DNA of 64,000 nt from Streptomyces sp. STR69 (GCF_024519455.1 NZ_JALJRY010000004.1:248001-312000), one strand, 5' to 3'; numbered from the stretch's first letter, positions 25,319 to 34,320 are shown. Made by a program: numbers and translations. The notes: generated by a model from the letters alone, not told the origin.

Positions 25319-25924
25319 ATGACGAAGATCGACACGAGCCGCCCGGAGTCCGTGCTGCCGACCCCGTCGCACACGGTCGGCCCCTTCTACGGCTATGCGC
25401 TCCCGTTCCCCGGCGGCGGCGACATCGCACCGGTCGGGCACCCGGACACGATCACCGTCCAGGGGTACGTCCACGACGGCGAGGGCAGGCCGCTGCCGGA
25501 CGCCTTCGTGGAGCTGTGGGGGCCCGACCCCGACGGCAACCTGTCCACGACCGACGGCTCGATCCGGCGCGACCCGGCGAGCGGCGGCTATCTCGGCCGC
25601 AACGGCGTGGAGTTCACCGGCTGGGGCCGCATCCAGACCGACGCCAACGGCCACTGGTACGCGCGGACACTGCGGCCCGGCGCCCGCGGCCTCAGCGCCC
25701 CGTACCTGAGCGCGTGCGTCTTCGCGCGCGGGCTGCTGGTGCACCTCTTCACCCGGATCTACCTCCCGGGCGACGAGGCCGCGCTCGCCGCGGACCCGCT
25801 GCTGTCCGGGCTGGACCCGGCGCGGCGCGACACGCTGATCGCCCAGGACGACGGCAGGGGCACCTACCGTTTCGACATCCGCCTTCAAGGCGAAGGCGAG
25901 ACGGTCTTCCTGGAGTTCCAGTGA
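25319..25924 (+). CDS. pcaG: Protocatechuate 3,4-dioxygenase, alpha subunit
   Basis: This 201-residue alpha subunit forms the active-site pocket with PcaH but lacks the iron ligands. Seen are TPSHTVGPFYGYALPF, VQGYVHDGEGRPLPDAFVE and a C-terminal GTYRFDIRLQGEGETVFLEF. It is coupled to pcaB by an overlapping GTGA, in the usual H-G order. Confidence 0.92.
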   Translation: MTKIDTSRPESVLPTPSHTVGPFYGYALPFPGGGDIAPVGHPDTITVQGYVHDGEGRPLPDAFVELWGPDPDGNLSTTDGSIRRDPASGGYLGRNGVEFTGWGRIQTDANGHWYARTLRPGARGLSAPYLSACVFARGLLVHLFTRIYLPGDEAALAADPLLSGLDPARRDTLIAQDDGRGTYRFDIRLQGEGETVFLEFQ

Positions 25925-27255
25925 CTTTTGCCGACCCGTCGGACACCGGCCTGCTCGCCCCCGGGTGGGCCGGCTCCCCCGCCGCGTCCGCGACCAGCGA
26001 CACCGCATATCTACGGGCACTGCTCCACGCGGAGGCCGCGCTCACCCGCGCCCAGGCCGCGCTCGGGCTCGCGCCCGCCGAGGCGGCGACGGCGGTGACC
26101 GCTGCGGCCGACGCGGACCGCTTCGACGTACGGTCCCTCGCGAAGCGCGCCCGCGGCGGCGGGAACCCGGTGATCCCGCTGGTCGCCGATCTGACGAAGG
26201 CGGTCGGCGAGGAGTACGGTCCCTACGTCCACCGGGGCGCGACCAGCCAGGACATCATGGACACCGCGACGATGCTGGTCGCCGCCCGCACCCTGGACCT
26301 CGTCCTCGGGGACCTCACGCGCACGGAACAGGCACTCGCCCGACTGGCCGCCGACCACCGTGACACCGCGATGCCGGGCCGGACACTCACCCAGCACGCC
26401 GTACCGACGACCTTCGGGCTGAAGGCGGCCGGATGGCGGTCGCTGGTGCTCGACGCGCGGGACCGGGTGCGGGTGGTGCGGGACGGGCTGCCCGTCCAAC
26501 TCGGCGGCGCGGCAGGCACGTTGGCGGCCTTCATCGCGTACGGCGCCGAGGACCCGCTCGCGCTGCCGGACGCGTACGCCCGTGAACTCGGCCTGACGGC
26601 ACCGCTGTTGCCCTGGCATACGCTGCGCACACCGATCGCCGATCTCGCCGGGTGCCTGGCCTTCACGGCGGGCGCGCTGGGCAAGCTCGCCGCCGATGTG
26701 CTCGTCCTGGGCCGTACCGAGATCGCCGAGGTCTCGGAGAGCAACGGCGGAGGTTCGTCGGCCATGCCGCACAAGGCGAATCCCGTACGGTCCACCCTGA
26801 TCGCCGCCGCCGCGCGCAGGACGCCGCAGCTCGCGGCCGTCCTCTACGGCTCGCTGGTCGCCGAGGACGAGCGGCCGGCCGGGGCCTGGCACGCCGAGTG
26901 GGAACCGCTCAGGGAACTGCTGCGGCTGGTCGGAGGCGCGGCGCACGATGCCGCCGAACTGGCCGAGGGGCTGCGGGTGCACCCGGACGTGATGCGTGAA
27001 CACCTCGGTCTCACCCATGGGTTGATCGTCTCCGAGCGGCTGTCCGCCGAACTGGCGCCGCTGCTCGGCCGGGCCCGGGCGAAGGAGCTGCTCACCGAGG
27101 CCGCGCGGCGGACGTACGCGGAGGACCGTCCGCTGTCCGAACTGCTCGCCGGGGAACCCGAGTTGAAGGATCTCGACCTCTCCGCACCCACCGACCCCGC
27201 CCGCTACACGGGTTCCGCCGGAGCCCTCACCGACCGTGCGCTGGAGCGACGTTGA
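25921..27255 (+). CDS. pcaB: 3-carboxy-cis,cis-muconate cycloisomerase
   Basis: This 444-residue member of the fumarase/aspartase superfamily converts carboxymuconate to gamma-carboxymuconolactone. The superfamily signature is GGGSSAMPHKANPV near residue 275, and the earlier helix motif is VHRGATSQDIMDT. The start is a GTG overlapping the pcaG stop (GTGA). The stop overlaps the TTG start of pcaL. The frame extends much further upstream without a start context, inside pcaG, and that extension is rejected. Confidence 0.92.
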   Translation: MTFADPSDTGLLAPGWAGSPAASATSDTAYLRALLHAEAALTRAQAALGLAPAEAATAVTAAADADRFDVRSLAKRARGGGNPVIPLVADLTKAVGEEYGPYVHRGATSQDIMDTATMLVAARTLDLVLGDLTRTEQALARLAADHRDTAMPGRTLTQHAVPTTFGLKAAGWRSLVLDARDRVRVVRDGLPVQLGGAAGTLAAFIAYGAEDPLALPDAYARELGLTAPLLPWHTLRTPIADLAGCLAFTAGALGKLAADVLVLGRTEIAEVSESNGGGSSAMPHKANPVRSTLIAAAARRTPQLAAVLYGSLVAEDERPAGAWHAEWEPLRELLRLVGGAAHDAAELAEGLRVHPDVMREHLGLTHGLIVSERLSAELAPLLGRARAKELLTEAARRTYAEDRPLSELLAGEPELKDLDLSAPTDPARYTGSAGALTDRALERR

Positions 27256-28370
27256 CCGAGAAGCTGCTCAACTTCCGTGCCGAGGGGCCCGCTTCCGCTC
27301 CCCCGCTGCTGCTGGGCCCCTCGCTGGGCACGTCGTACGCCCTGTGGGACGAGGTCGCGCCCGAACTGTCCATCACCCACCGGGTGATCCGCTGGGACCT
27401 GCCGGGACACGCGGGTTCGGCACCCGGTCTGATCGGTCCCGGGGCGACCGTCGGTGACCTCGCCGATCTGGTGCTCGCGCTCGCCGACTCCCTGGGGATC
27501 GGGCAATTCGCCTACGCGGGCGTGTCGTTGGGCGGTGCGGTCGGCCTGCACCTGGCCGTGCATCACCCGGAGCGCGTGTCGTCGCTCGCCGTCATCTGCT
27601 CCTCCGCGCACTTCAACGGGGCGAAGCCGTGGGAGGAACGGGCCGCGCGCGTACGGAGCGAGGGGCTGGGCTGGCTGGCCGAGAACGCGAACTCCCGTTG
27701 GTTCACGCCCGGGTTCACCGTGCCGGAGCTGGTGGCCGACCAGCGGGCCGCCGACCCGGCCGCGTATGCCGCGTGCTGTGACGCGCTGGCCGCGTTCGAC
27801 CTGCGGTCGCGGCTCTCCGAGATCGGCGCGCGCACGCTGGTGATCGCCGGGCGCGAGGACCCGGCGACCCCGCCCGCGCATCTGCGGGAGATCGCCGACG
27901 CGGTGGCCGGCGCGGCCCTGGTCGAGATCCCGGGGGCCTCGCATCTGGCGCCCGCGCAGTGCCCGGGGGCCGTCCTCACGGCGCTGCGCGCGCATCTGGA
28001 CGGGGGTGCGAGGCGCGGGATGGCGGTACGGCGTGAGGTCCTCGGCGACGAGCACGTGGACCGGGCTCAGGCCCGGCAGACCCCCTTTACCGCGCGCTAC
28101 CAGGACTTCATCTCCCGGTACGCGTGGGGGGAGATCTGGACCGACCCCACGTTGTCGCGGCGCGAGCGGAGCATGGTCACGCTGACGGCGTTGATTGCTC
28201 ACGGGCATTACGACGAACTGGCGATGCATGTGCGGGCGGCTCGGCGTAATGGGCTCACGGCGGAGGAGATCGGCGCGGTGCTGTTGCAGAGTGCGGTGTA
28301 TTGCGGGGTGCCTGCGGCGAACTCGGCGTTCGCCGTGGCTCAGCGGGTGTTGGGGGAAGAGGGCGACTAA
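27252..28370 (+). CDS. pcaL: Fused beta-ketoadipate enol-lactone hydrolase/carboxymuconolactone decarboxylase
   Basis: This is a 372-residue bifunctional enzyme. Residues 1-250 form an alpha/beta hydrolase (PcaD) with nucleophile motif GVSLGGAVG, acid in AGREDPATP and base in ASHLAP. Residues 260-372 form a PcaC-type decarboxylase with ERSMVTLTALIAHGHYDELAMHV. The PcaD-PcaC fusion is known from Streptomyces and Rhodococcus as PcaL. The start is a TTG overlapping the pcaB stop (TTGA) with GGAG upstream. The fusion completes conversion of the lactone to beta-ketoadipate, the substrate of PcaIJ. Confidence 0.93.
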   Translation: MTEKLLNFRAEGPASAPPLLLGPSLGTSYALWDEVAPELSITHRVIRWDLPGHAGSAPGLIGPGATVGDLADLVLALADSLGIGQFAYAGVSLGGAVGLHLAVHHPERVSSLAVICSSAHFNGAKPWEERAARVRSEGLGWLAENANSRWFTPGFTVPELVADQRAADPAAYAACCDALAAFDLRSRLSEIGARTLVIAGREDPATPPAHLREIADAVAGAALVEIPGASHLAPAQCPGAVLTALRAHLDGGARRGMAVRREVLGDEHVDRAQARQTPFTARYQDFISRYAWGEIWTDPTLSRRERSMVTLTALIAHGHYDELAMHVRAARRNGLTAEEIGAVLLQSAVYCGVPAANSAFAVAQRVLGEEGD

Positions 28371-28421
28371 GGGGGTGGGGGTGGCGTTGTCAGTCGGCTG
28401 CGGCTGCGGCTGCGTCGTGGC

Positions 28422-28578
28422 TGGTCGCGCAGTTCCCCGCGCTCCTTAAAAGCACAGGCCAGCCCCGCGCTCCTTAAAAGCACACGCCTGCCTATGTCTT
28501 TAGGTGCACGAGGACTGCGCGCACCTCAAAGCACACGCCGGCCCATGTCTTTTAGGGGCGCGGGGAACTGCGCGACCA
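28422..28578. repeat. Streptomyces intergenic inverted repeat with internal copies, probable terminator
   Basis: The left arm (28422-28452, containing GCGCAGTTCCCCGCG then CTCCTTAAAAG) is nearly the reverse complement of the right arm (28549-28578, CTTTTAGGGGCG then CGGGGAACTGCGCGAC). Between them, CCCGCGCTCCTTAAAAGCAC is repeated directly at about 28436 and 28464, and degenerate copies follow. This is the widespread short intergenic palindrome of Streptomyces chromosomes, seen here as a decayed multi-copy cluster. It sits between the convergent pcaL and LAL-like genes and could end both transcripts. Confidence 0.7.
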
Positions 28579-28608
28579 GCCCCCACCGGCCCGCGGCCTA
28601 ACAACGAC

Positions 28609-31293
28609 TCACCGCAACCCCCTCCCCGTCTCCAACACCTCCCGCGCCTGCGCCACCAAGCCGTCTGCCCCGCACGAACGCGCCAGCGTCAGACCCCTGT
28701 TGATCTCAGCCACGGACCGCGCAGCGATCCCGTACTCCACCCGCGCCGCCGCATGCTCGTACTGGCAGGGCGAAGACTCCAGGTACGCAACAGCCTGCGC
28801 AGCAAGCCGTACCGCGCGCTGACCCGTTTCCAGCGCGGCAGCGCACCGCAGGGCCTCGCCGATGGCGGTGTCCGTGCCGAAGCGTTCGGCCCGGCGGCGG
28901 GCGTCGGAGGCGAGCTGGGCGGCGCGGGTCGGGTCCTCGACGGCGAGGGCCCGGGCGAGGTCGATGGCCCACGGGACCAGTACCGGGTTGTGGTGGCTGC
29001 GCACGCTCGCCGCCTTCGCGGCCTGCTCCAGTTCGTTGATGCCGTCCTTGGTCCGGCCGACGGCGATCAGCAGCCGGCCGCGCACACAGCGGGGGTCGGG
29101 CAGCACGATGGTGGACGGGTAGGGCGGTGTGAAGCCGTACTGTTCGGCGATCGCCCAGGCCTGCTCGACATGGCCGCGGGCGAGCAGCGTGTCGACCAGG
29201 TTGCAGGTCGCCGACCAGTACAGGGGCAGTCCGCGGCCGACCCGCTCGGCCAGCCGCAGGGACTCGCGCAGCGAGATCTCCGCCTCCCGGAGCCGGCCGC
29301 GCCTGCGGAGGCCGAGGCCGAGATAGGCGTGCGCCAGGGAGAGGTGGCCGCCGCTCCAGCCCGCCGTCTCGTAGGCGCGCAGCGCTTCGTTGTAAAGGCT
29401 CTCCGCGCGGTCCAGGCGGTCCGTGTAGGCGTACGCGCTGGCCAGCATCATGAGGATCTCCAGGCCCCACTCGGTGTCGGTCCAGCCGAGTCCGGGGGCG
29501 AGCCGTCCGTTGACGAGGGCTCGGTCGCAGACCTCGACGACCTCCTCGGCGTTCTCACCGTGGGTCATGGCGTCGAAGCCGCGCAGGATCAGCAGGGCCC
29601 GCTCGGAGTTGTCCCGGCCGGTGCAGGTCGCGGCGAGTTCGGCGAGCCGCTCGGAGCGTCCCGGGGAGGTGCCCTCGCCCGCGTGGATGCCCTCCCACAT
29701 GTACTGCACGGCCTTCAACCGCATCCTGGCGGCGCCCGGTTCGTGCCGGGCGGCCTCCGCCTCGACGGTGCGGACGGCCTCCTCCAGCTGGTCGTTGTGG
29801 GTCAGTGCCTGGGACAGTCGGAAGACGGCGTCCACGCGCGCGTGGCCGTCGAGGCCCGGCATGGCCAGGGCGCTCTGGATGTGGCCGATGGTGACGGCGG
29901 GTGCGGTGAGCAGGGTGGCGCAGCCCAGTTCGTAGAGCACGCTCGCGTGGGTCTCGGCGAGCGGCGGCTCCACCAGGGCGCGCTCCAGACAGCGGCGGGC
30001 GGCGTCGGGGGCGCCGATGGAGAGGTGTTCCCTGGCGGCCTCGCGCAGCTGCTCGACGAGTTCCTGGTCCTCCTCCGGGTGCACTTGGAGGAGGTGCCGT
30101 GAGGCGGCGGCGGCGCCGCGGCCGGAGTCGGTGACGACCTGGGCGGCGATGCCGTGCATGGCCGTACGCCATCCGCCCGGGATGGAGTCGTAGACGGCGC
30201 TGGCGATCAGCGGGTGGACGAACTCCAGCTCGCCGGCGTCGGCCTGGGAGACGGCGGGGTCGGGGGCGGTGAGGATACGGGCGTCGCGCAGCAGTTCGGC
30301 GCAGCGGTCCGCCTCGTCGCCGCTGATGGTGGCGAGCCGAGCGACCAGCTTCGCGGAGATGCCGGTGCCGAGGATGGCGGCGGCCCAGGCGAAGCGGGTG
30401 GCCTCGGTGCCGAGGCCGTCCAGGCGGGCGACGAGTCCGTCGCCGCGTGAGGAGGCGTTCAGGGCGCGCAGTTCGGCGGCCGAGGCCTCGACCGGCTGGA
30501 GTTGGCTGTCCTGCACCTTGGCGAGGAGTTCGACGGTCTCGTACGGGTTGCCGCCGGTGACCGCCCACACCTCGCGGCAGAACGGGTCGTCGGCGTGCGG
30601 GCCGACGGTGGCGCGGGTGAGGCCGGCGGTCGCCTCCGGGGTCAGGACGCTCAGGTGGGTGATGGGGTGGCCGGTGAGGTCGGCGATCGCGTCCAGATAA
30701 CGGCCGCGCTCGCCGGTGACCTCGCCGGGCCTGCGGGCGACCACGACGAGGACGGACAGGTCGTCGAGGCGCTCGGCGAACGCGGAGAGCCAGCGCAGGG
30801 TCTCCTGGTCGGCCCAGTGGGCGTCGTCGATCAGCAGGACGAGGGGCCACTCGCGTTTGGCGAGTCTGCGCACGGCGGCGACCAGGCCGTCGCACACGCC
30901 CTGCGGGTCGGCCCGTCGCTCGCCGGGTTCGGCGATACCGAGGGCGGGTCCCGCGATGTCGTACCAGTCGCCGAGGTACTCGCGTGCCTCCTCGGGCATC
31001 AGCGAGAGCAGGGCGGGCTGCAGCAGTTGCCGTACGACGTTGAAGGGGACGGACTTGAGGGTCTCGCCGCCGCGGGCCTGCCAGACCACGCAGTTGCGCT
31101 CCTCGGCGATGCGGCGGATCTCCGCCAGGAGCGCGGTCTTGCCGAATCCCGCCTCGCCCCGGACGACCAGCAGACTGCCCGAGGACGACTGGTCCACGCA
31201 CAGGGCGTCGATCGCCTCCACGACACCGGCGATCTCTTCGTCGCGCTCCCACAGGGAGGCCGAGGTGGCCTCCGGAGGCCGGTCCTCCGTCAT
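28609..31293 (-). CDS. LAL-like ATPase/TPR protein without a LuxR HTH
   Basis: This is an 894-residue protein with the layout of large ATP-binding LuxR regulators. An N-terminal NTPase has Walker A GEAGFGKTALL near residue 45 and Walker B LVLLIDDAHWADQETL near 155; a sensor/winged region follows, then long TPR-like helical repeats from about 400 to the end (for example RAESLYNEALRAYE, EAEISLRESLRLAERVG). The C-terminal LuxR helix-turn-helix that normally completes this architecture is absent; the protein ends EVLETGRGLR. The ATG at 31293 has GGAGGAAT six bases upstream. It may be a truncated regulator or a STAND-type signalling ATPase. Neither case is settled by sequence alone. Confidence 0.8.
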   Translation of the reverse strand: MTEDRPPEATSASLWERDEEIAGVVEAIDALCVDQSSSGSLLVVRGEAGFGKTALLAEIRRIAEERNCVVWQARGGETLKSVPFNVVRQLLQPALLSLMPEEAREYLGDWYDIAGPALGIAEPGERRADPQGVCDGLVAAVRRLAKREWPLVLLIDDAHWADQETLRWLSAFAERLDDLSVLVVVARRPGEVTGERGRYLDAIADLTGHPITHLSVLTPEATAGLTRATVGPHADDPFCREVWAVTGGNPYETVELLAKVQDSQLQPVEASAAELRALNASSRGDGLVARLDGLGTEATRFAWAAAILGTGISAKLVARLATISGDEADRCAELLRDARILTAPDPAVSQADAGELEFVHPLIASAVYDSIPGGWRTAMHGIAAQVVTDSGRGAAAASRHLLQVHPEEDQELVEQLREAAREHLSIGAPDAARRCLERALVEPPLAETHASVLYELGCATLLTAPAVTIGHIQSALAMPGLDGHARVDAVFRLSQALTHNDQLEEAVRTVEAEAARHEPGAARMRLKAVQYMWEGIHAGEGTSPGRSERLAELAATCTGRDNSERALLILRGFDAMTHGENAEEVVEVCDRALVNGRLAPGLGWTDTEWGLEILMMLASAYAYTDRLDRAESLYNEALRAYETAGWSGGHLSLAHAYLGLGLRRRGRLREAEISLRESLRLAERVGRGLPLYWSATCNLVDTLLARGHVEQAWAIAEQYGFTPPYPSTIVLPDPRCVRGRLLIAVGRTKDGINELEQAAKAASVRSHHNPVLVPWAIDLARALAVEDPTRAAQLASDARRRAERFGTDTAIGEALRCAAALETGQRAVRLAAQAVAYLESSPCQYEHAAARVEYGIAARSVAEINRGLTLARSCGADGLVAQAREVLETGRGLR

Positions 31294-31640
31294 CCCGATT
31301 CCTCCACGAATAGGCCGAACGACGTACAGGCCTCGAGCGTAGCCGTCCGGCTGTCGGAGCGGAGGCGGGTCCGGGCAGCTGTTGCCGTATCGGGTGACGG
31401 CGGGGCTCTTGGGCATGACGAACAGTCAGAAGGCATCCAAATGAAGCCACTTTCGATCAATCGCGTAACACCATGAACAGGCCCGTCCCGCGCCGATCCA
31501 GTCTGTGAATCAGCTCAAATTCGTTGTGCCGGTGGCGGGTTGCGTGATCGAATCCGCTCGGCGACCGATGTTGGCATGTGCGAATCAATGCCGGTCGTCC
31601 GATCCAGGATCGGATCACTCACCACAACGGGGAATCAACC
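31294..31640. other. Intergenic region with a perfect 17-base dyad
   Basis: No gene is visible in these 347 bases between divergent genes. Base composition is visibly lower in G+C over roughly 31430-31640. A perfect dyad TCCGATCC-A-GGATCGGA lies at 31598-31614, 27 bases before the start codon of the secreted-protein gene. It could be an operator or an mRNA hairpin next to the ribosome-binding site GGGGA. Confidence 0.55.
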
Positions 31641-32216
31641 ATGAACAAGAAATGGGCCAGTGCCGCCCTCGTCACCGGCATGACGACATCCGTGCTCGTC
31701 GCCGCTCCGGCGACCCAGGCTTCCGCGGTCAACCACTGCACCGGCCACAAGATCACTTGGGCGAAGGTGACCAAGCCCTGGGCAATCACCCATCGCAAAG
31801 TCATCGAAAACTACACGGGCGGCACTGTCACCAAGACGTACAGCGTCGAGAAGGTCCTCATGATCGGGGCCTCGGTGACCTACACCGCCGGGGCCAAGAT
31901 CAGCGCCGAGGTCCTCATAGCGAGCCTTGAGGGAAGCGCCAGTCTGCAACTCCAGGCGTCGGGCTCCTACACCAACAAGCATTCGGAGAGCATCACTTAC
32001 ACGCTGAAGCAGAACGGCACGTACGTGATCTACTCCGGCACGCGGAAAGTCTCGGGCAACTGGACACGGTGGGCCTGCGACGGCATCGGCTGGGTCAAGA
32101 CCGGCCAGCGCGGAAAGGCCCAGAGCTGGACCGATCAGGTGGACGGCGGTGTTCGCTGCAACGCCACCGTTCCGAAGACGAGCCTTGCCTACGCGGTGAA
32201 GAAGAAGTACTGCTGA
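31641..32216 (+). CDS. Small secreted beta-rich protein, possible aerolysin/ETX-like
   Basis: This is a 191-residue exported protein with a clear signal peptide (MNKKWASAALVTGM, cleavage likely after ASA near residue 29). The mature region is rich in Thr/Ser/Lys with alternating beta-strand patterns, for example GGTVTKTYSVEKVLMIGASV, SASLQLQASGSYTNKHSES and ITYTLKQNGTYVIYSG. This resembles the stem and pre-stem strands of aerolysin/ETX-MTX2 pore-forming proteins, but that is pattern-level similarity only. Four Cys could form two disulphides. Lys and Asn use is higher than in neighbours, and the upstream region is less G+C-rich, consistent with transfer. A strong hairpin terminator follows. 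Confidence 0.6.
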   Translation: MNKKWASAALVTGMTTSVLVAAPATQASAVNHCTGHKITWAKVTKPWAITHRKVIENYTGGTVTKTYSVEKVLMIGASVTYTAGAKISAEVLIASLEGSASLQLQASGSYTNKHSESITYTLKQNGTYVIYSGTRKVSGNWTRWACDGIGWVKTGQRGKAQSWTDQVDGGVRCNATVPKTSLAYAVKKKYC

Positions 32217-32262
32217 TCGCCTACCGCTGGGTGGCCGACGGCGACCCCGCACCTGGTACGGC

Positions 32263-32290
32263 GGCGGCCCGGAACTGATTCCGGGCCGCC
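32263..32290 (+). terminator. Hairpin terminator after the secreted-protein gene
   Basis: GGCGGCCCGGAA pairs perfectly with TTCCGGGCCGCC over 12 bp around a CTGA loop. There is no long T-tract, as is usual in Streptomyces. Confidence 0.75.
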
Positions 32291-32374
32291 GTCCGTTGTG
32301 CAGGAGGGCGACCGACGCGAGTCGCGGCCGGATCCTCTCATCCCGCTTTCACCGACGCCTCATACGGTAGGGAC

Positions 32375-33394
32375 ATGACGCAGGTGACTCCCCCCGGGTG
32401 GTACCCCGATCCCGGGCAGACGAATGACGGTCCCTCCACCGAGCGCTGGTGGGACGGCACGGCATGGACGGACCGGACCCGCCCGGCCGGGTCGGCCGCC
32501 GAATGGGGTCCTCCGACCGAGCCGCCGTTCCCCGGGGCGTACCCGGCGTATCCCGCGCAGCCCCCGGCCGCGTCGCGCCGCAACCTCCGCACCGGCATAG
32601 CCGTGGCGGTGGCCGTCGCGGTCCTGACGGCCATCGGTGTCGGCGCCTACGCGCTGTCCGGCAACGACAGCGGGAACGGCAACCAGGCCGGCAACCAGCA
32701 GGCGCCGAACGGGCAGGGCGGTGTCGGCGGCCAGGGCGGACCCGAGGGCCAGGGCGGCACGGGCGGGCAGGGCAATCCCTTCGGCGGGTCCGGCGGGACG
32801 GGTGGTTCCGGTGGTACGGGCGGTGCGACACCCGCGCCCAGCCAGTCCGCGCAGCCGAAGGTCAAGGCCGGCGGCACGGTGACCGACTCGCTCGACGGCA
32901 TCAGCTTCACCGTGCCGTCCGACTGGTACGGCCAGGTCATCGAGGGTGGCGCCCAAGTCAGCGCGAACGACACGTACAAGTGCCCCGGCGACACGTCCCA
33001 GGACTGTTCCACGGGTGGTGCGTACTCGGCCCCCGCCGTGCTCCTCGGCACCGCCGGCAGCACGGCCGAGGCGGTCGCCAAGGCCGACATCTCCGCCGCG
33101 GCCGAACAGCAGTACGGCGGCAAGGTCTACGGCGGCATCACCTCGCACCAGGTGCTCGCCTCCAAGGCCATCACCGTCGCCGGGCAGAAGGGCTACCTGG
33201 TGCGCTGGAAGGCGGTCACCAGCAAGGGTGCCGACGGCTATGTCGAGTCGCTCGCGTTCCCCTCGCCCGCGAGCACCGGCCAGATGGTCGTGGTCCGCTT
33301 CGGCGTCGACGTCGGCCAGAAGGAGTCCCTGATCGACCAGATCACCGCGGGCATCAAGGTGGCCTCGGGCGGCGGCGACGGCCAGACGATCTGA
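32375..33394 (+). CDS. DUF2510 single-pass membrane protein
   Basis: This is a 339-residue protein. The N-terminus is a DUF2510 module (TPPGWYPDPGQT, RWWDGTAWTDR). A Pro-rich stretch follows, then one membrane helix at about residues 72-92 (LRTGIAVAVAVAVLTAIGVG), a Gly/Gln/Asn-rich low-complexity linker (GQGGVGGQGG type), and an extracytoplasmic domain from about 170 with two Cys (YKCPGDTSQDC) resembling lipoprotein LpqN/PsbP-like folds. The function is unknown. The ATG at 32375 is the only sensible start. A second DUF2510 protein is encoded at 36.2-37.0 kb. Confidence 0.78.
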   Translation: MTQVTPPGWYPDPGQTNDGPSTERWWDGTAWTDRTRPAGSAAEWGPPTEPPFPGAYPAYPAQPPAASRRNLRTGIAVAVAVAVLTAIGVGAYALSGNDSGNGNQAGNQQAPNGQGGVGGQGGPEGQGGTGGQGNPFGGSGGTGGSGGTGGATPAPSQSAQPKVKAGGTVTDSLDGISFTVPSDWYGQVIEGGAQVSANDTYKCPGDTSQDCSTGGAYSAPAVLLGTAGSTAEAVAKADISAAAEQQYGGKVYGGITSHQVLASKAITVAGQKGYLVRWKAVTSKGADGYVESLAFPSPASTGQMVVVRFGVDVGQKESLIDQITAGIKVASGGGDGQTI

Positions 33395-33420
33395 TCCCGT
33401 TCCGCCCCCGGCACACAGTC

Positions 33421-33465
33421 GGCCGGGTGGGGCGCCTCTCCGCTCAAGAGGAACCCCACCCGGCC
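33421..33465. terminator. Strong bidirectional hairpin terminator
   Basis: GGCCGGGTGGGG (33421-33432) is the exact reverse complement of CCCCACCCGGCC (33454-33465), and the loop has an inner CCTCT/AGAGG stem. It separates the DUF2510 gene from the convergent TetR gene. Confidence 0.85.
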
Positions 33466-33547
33466 GGGGGGTGCGCGCCGCCCCCGTCCCCACGGTGCGG
33501 CGCGGCCAGGTCACCGTCCAGTCATCCCATGGACGGCGGCCTGATTC

Positions 33548-34171
33548 TCAGGGCGACCCGGACAGGCCCAGCGCGGGGAGCACCGCGGCCTCCACGAATC
33601 TGACGAGGTAGTCGGGGTCGGCGTAGCAGCCCTCAAGGACGGGGCGGGCCCGCAGGACGCCGAAGATCTGGGCGGGGACGTACGGCAGCGCGGGGTGGTC
33701 GGGCGGGATCTCGCCGCGTTCCACACCGCGGCGCAGGATGTCCTCCAGCGCGGCGATCTCGGGGTGGACGAGCGCCTCGCGCAGGGCCTGGGCGAGTTCG
33801 CTGTCCTGGGTGACGGCGTGGCCGAGGGCCGAGACGAGCTTGGTGTCCTTCGCCGACCAGGCGCCCGCGGCCCGCGCGGCCTGGCGCAGGTCCTCCGCGA
33901 GGGAGCCGGTGTCGATGCCGGTGAAGTGCGCCCGGCGGTTGGCGCGCAGCGCGGCGGCGACGAACTGGGGCTTGGTCCCCCACTGCCGGTACAGCGTGGA
34001 CTTGCTGCACCGCGTACTGCTGGCGACGCCCTCCATGCTGACAGAGTCGTACCCGCATTCTCTGATCTGGTCGAGCACGGCGTCGAAGAACTCCCGCTCA
34101 CGCTCGGGCGTGATCTTGGAGCGGCGCGAGGCGGCGACCGTGTCCGGTGCGTCCTCAGCCTGCGACGTCAT
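33548..34171 (-). CDS. TetR-family repressor
   Basis: This is a 207-residue regulator. The N-terminal DNA-binding part (REREFFDAVLDQIRECGYDSV, then MEGVASSTRCSKSTLYRQWG) is a typical TetR helix-turn-helix. The C-terminal ligand domain resembles TetR_C_16-like groups (PYVPAQIFGVLRARP). The ATG at 34171 is preceded by GGAGAAGAG. The gene is divergent from the PAP2-EamA pair, and the space between holds an unusually dense set of palindromes that are probably its operators. Confidence 0.85.
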   Translation of the reverse strand: MTSQAEDAPDTVAASRRSKITPEREREFFDAVLDQIRECGYDSVSMEGVASSTRCSKSTLYRQWGTKPQFVAAALRANRRAHFTGIDTGSLAEDLRQAARAAGAWSAKDTKLVSALGHAVTQDSELAQALREALVHPEIAALEDILRRGVERGEIPPDHPALPYVPAQIFGVLRARPVLEGCYADPDYLVRFVEAAVLPALGLSGSP

Positions 34172-34235
34172 GGCTCTTCTCCTCGCTCGGCCCGCGGACT
34201 CGAGGACCGCTCGACAGTGTGTCTCGTTTCGCTAT

Positions 34236-34320
34236 CGATACGCCAGTGTACCGGTACAGCGGCGTATCGGAACACTCTCGTATCGGTACACTGGCGTATC
34301 GGAACGAACTCGTACCGATG
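34236..34320. promoter_or_regulatory. Dense palindromic operator region between tetR and PAP2 genes
   Basis: CGATACGCCAGTGTACCG (34236-34253) has its perfect 18-base reverse complement at 34284-34301. Inside lies GTACCGGTAC, itself a 10-bp palindrome. A direct repeat GGCGTATCGGAAC-N3-CTCGTA occurs at 34261 and 34293. The motif GTATCG or its complement CGATAC therefore recurs five times in 85 bases, on both strands. This indicates several cooperatively bound dimer sites. Confidence 0.72.
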
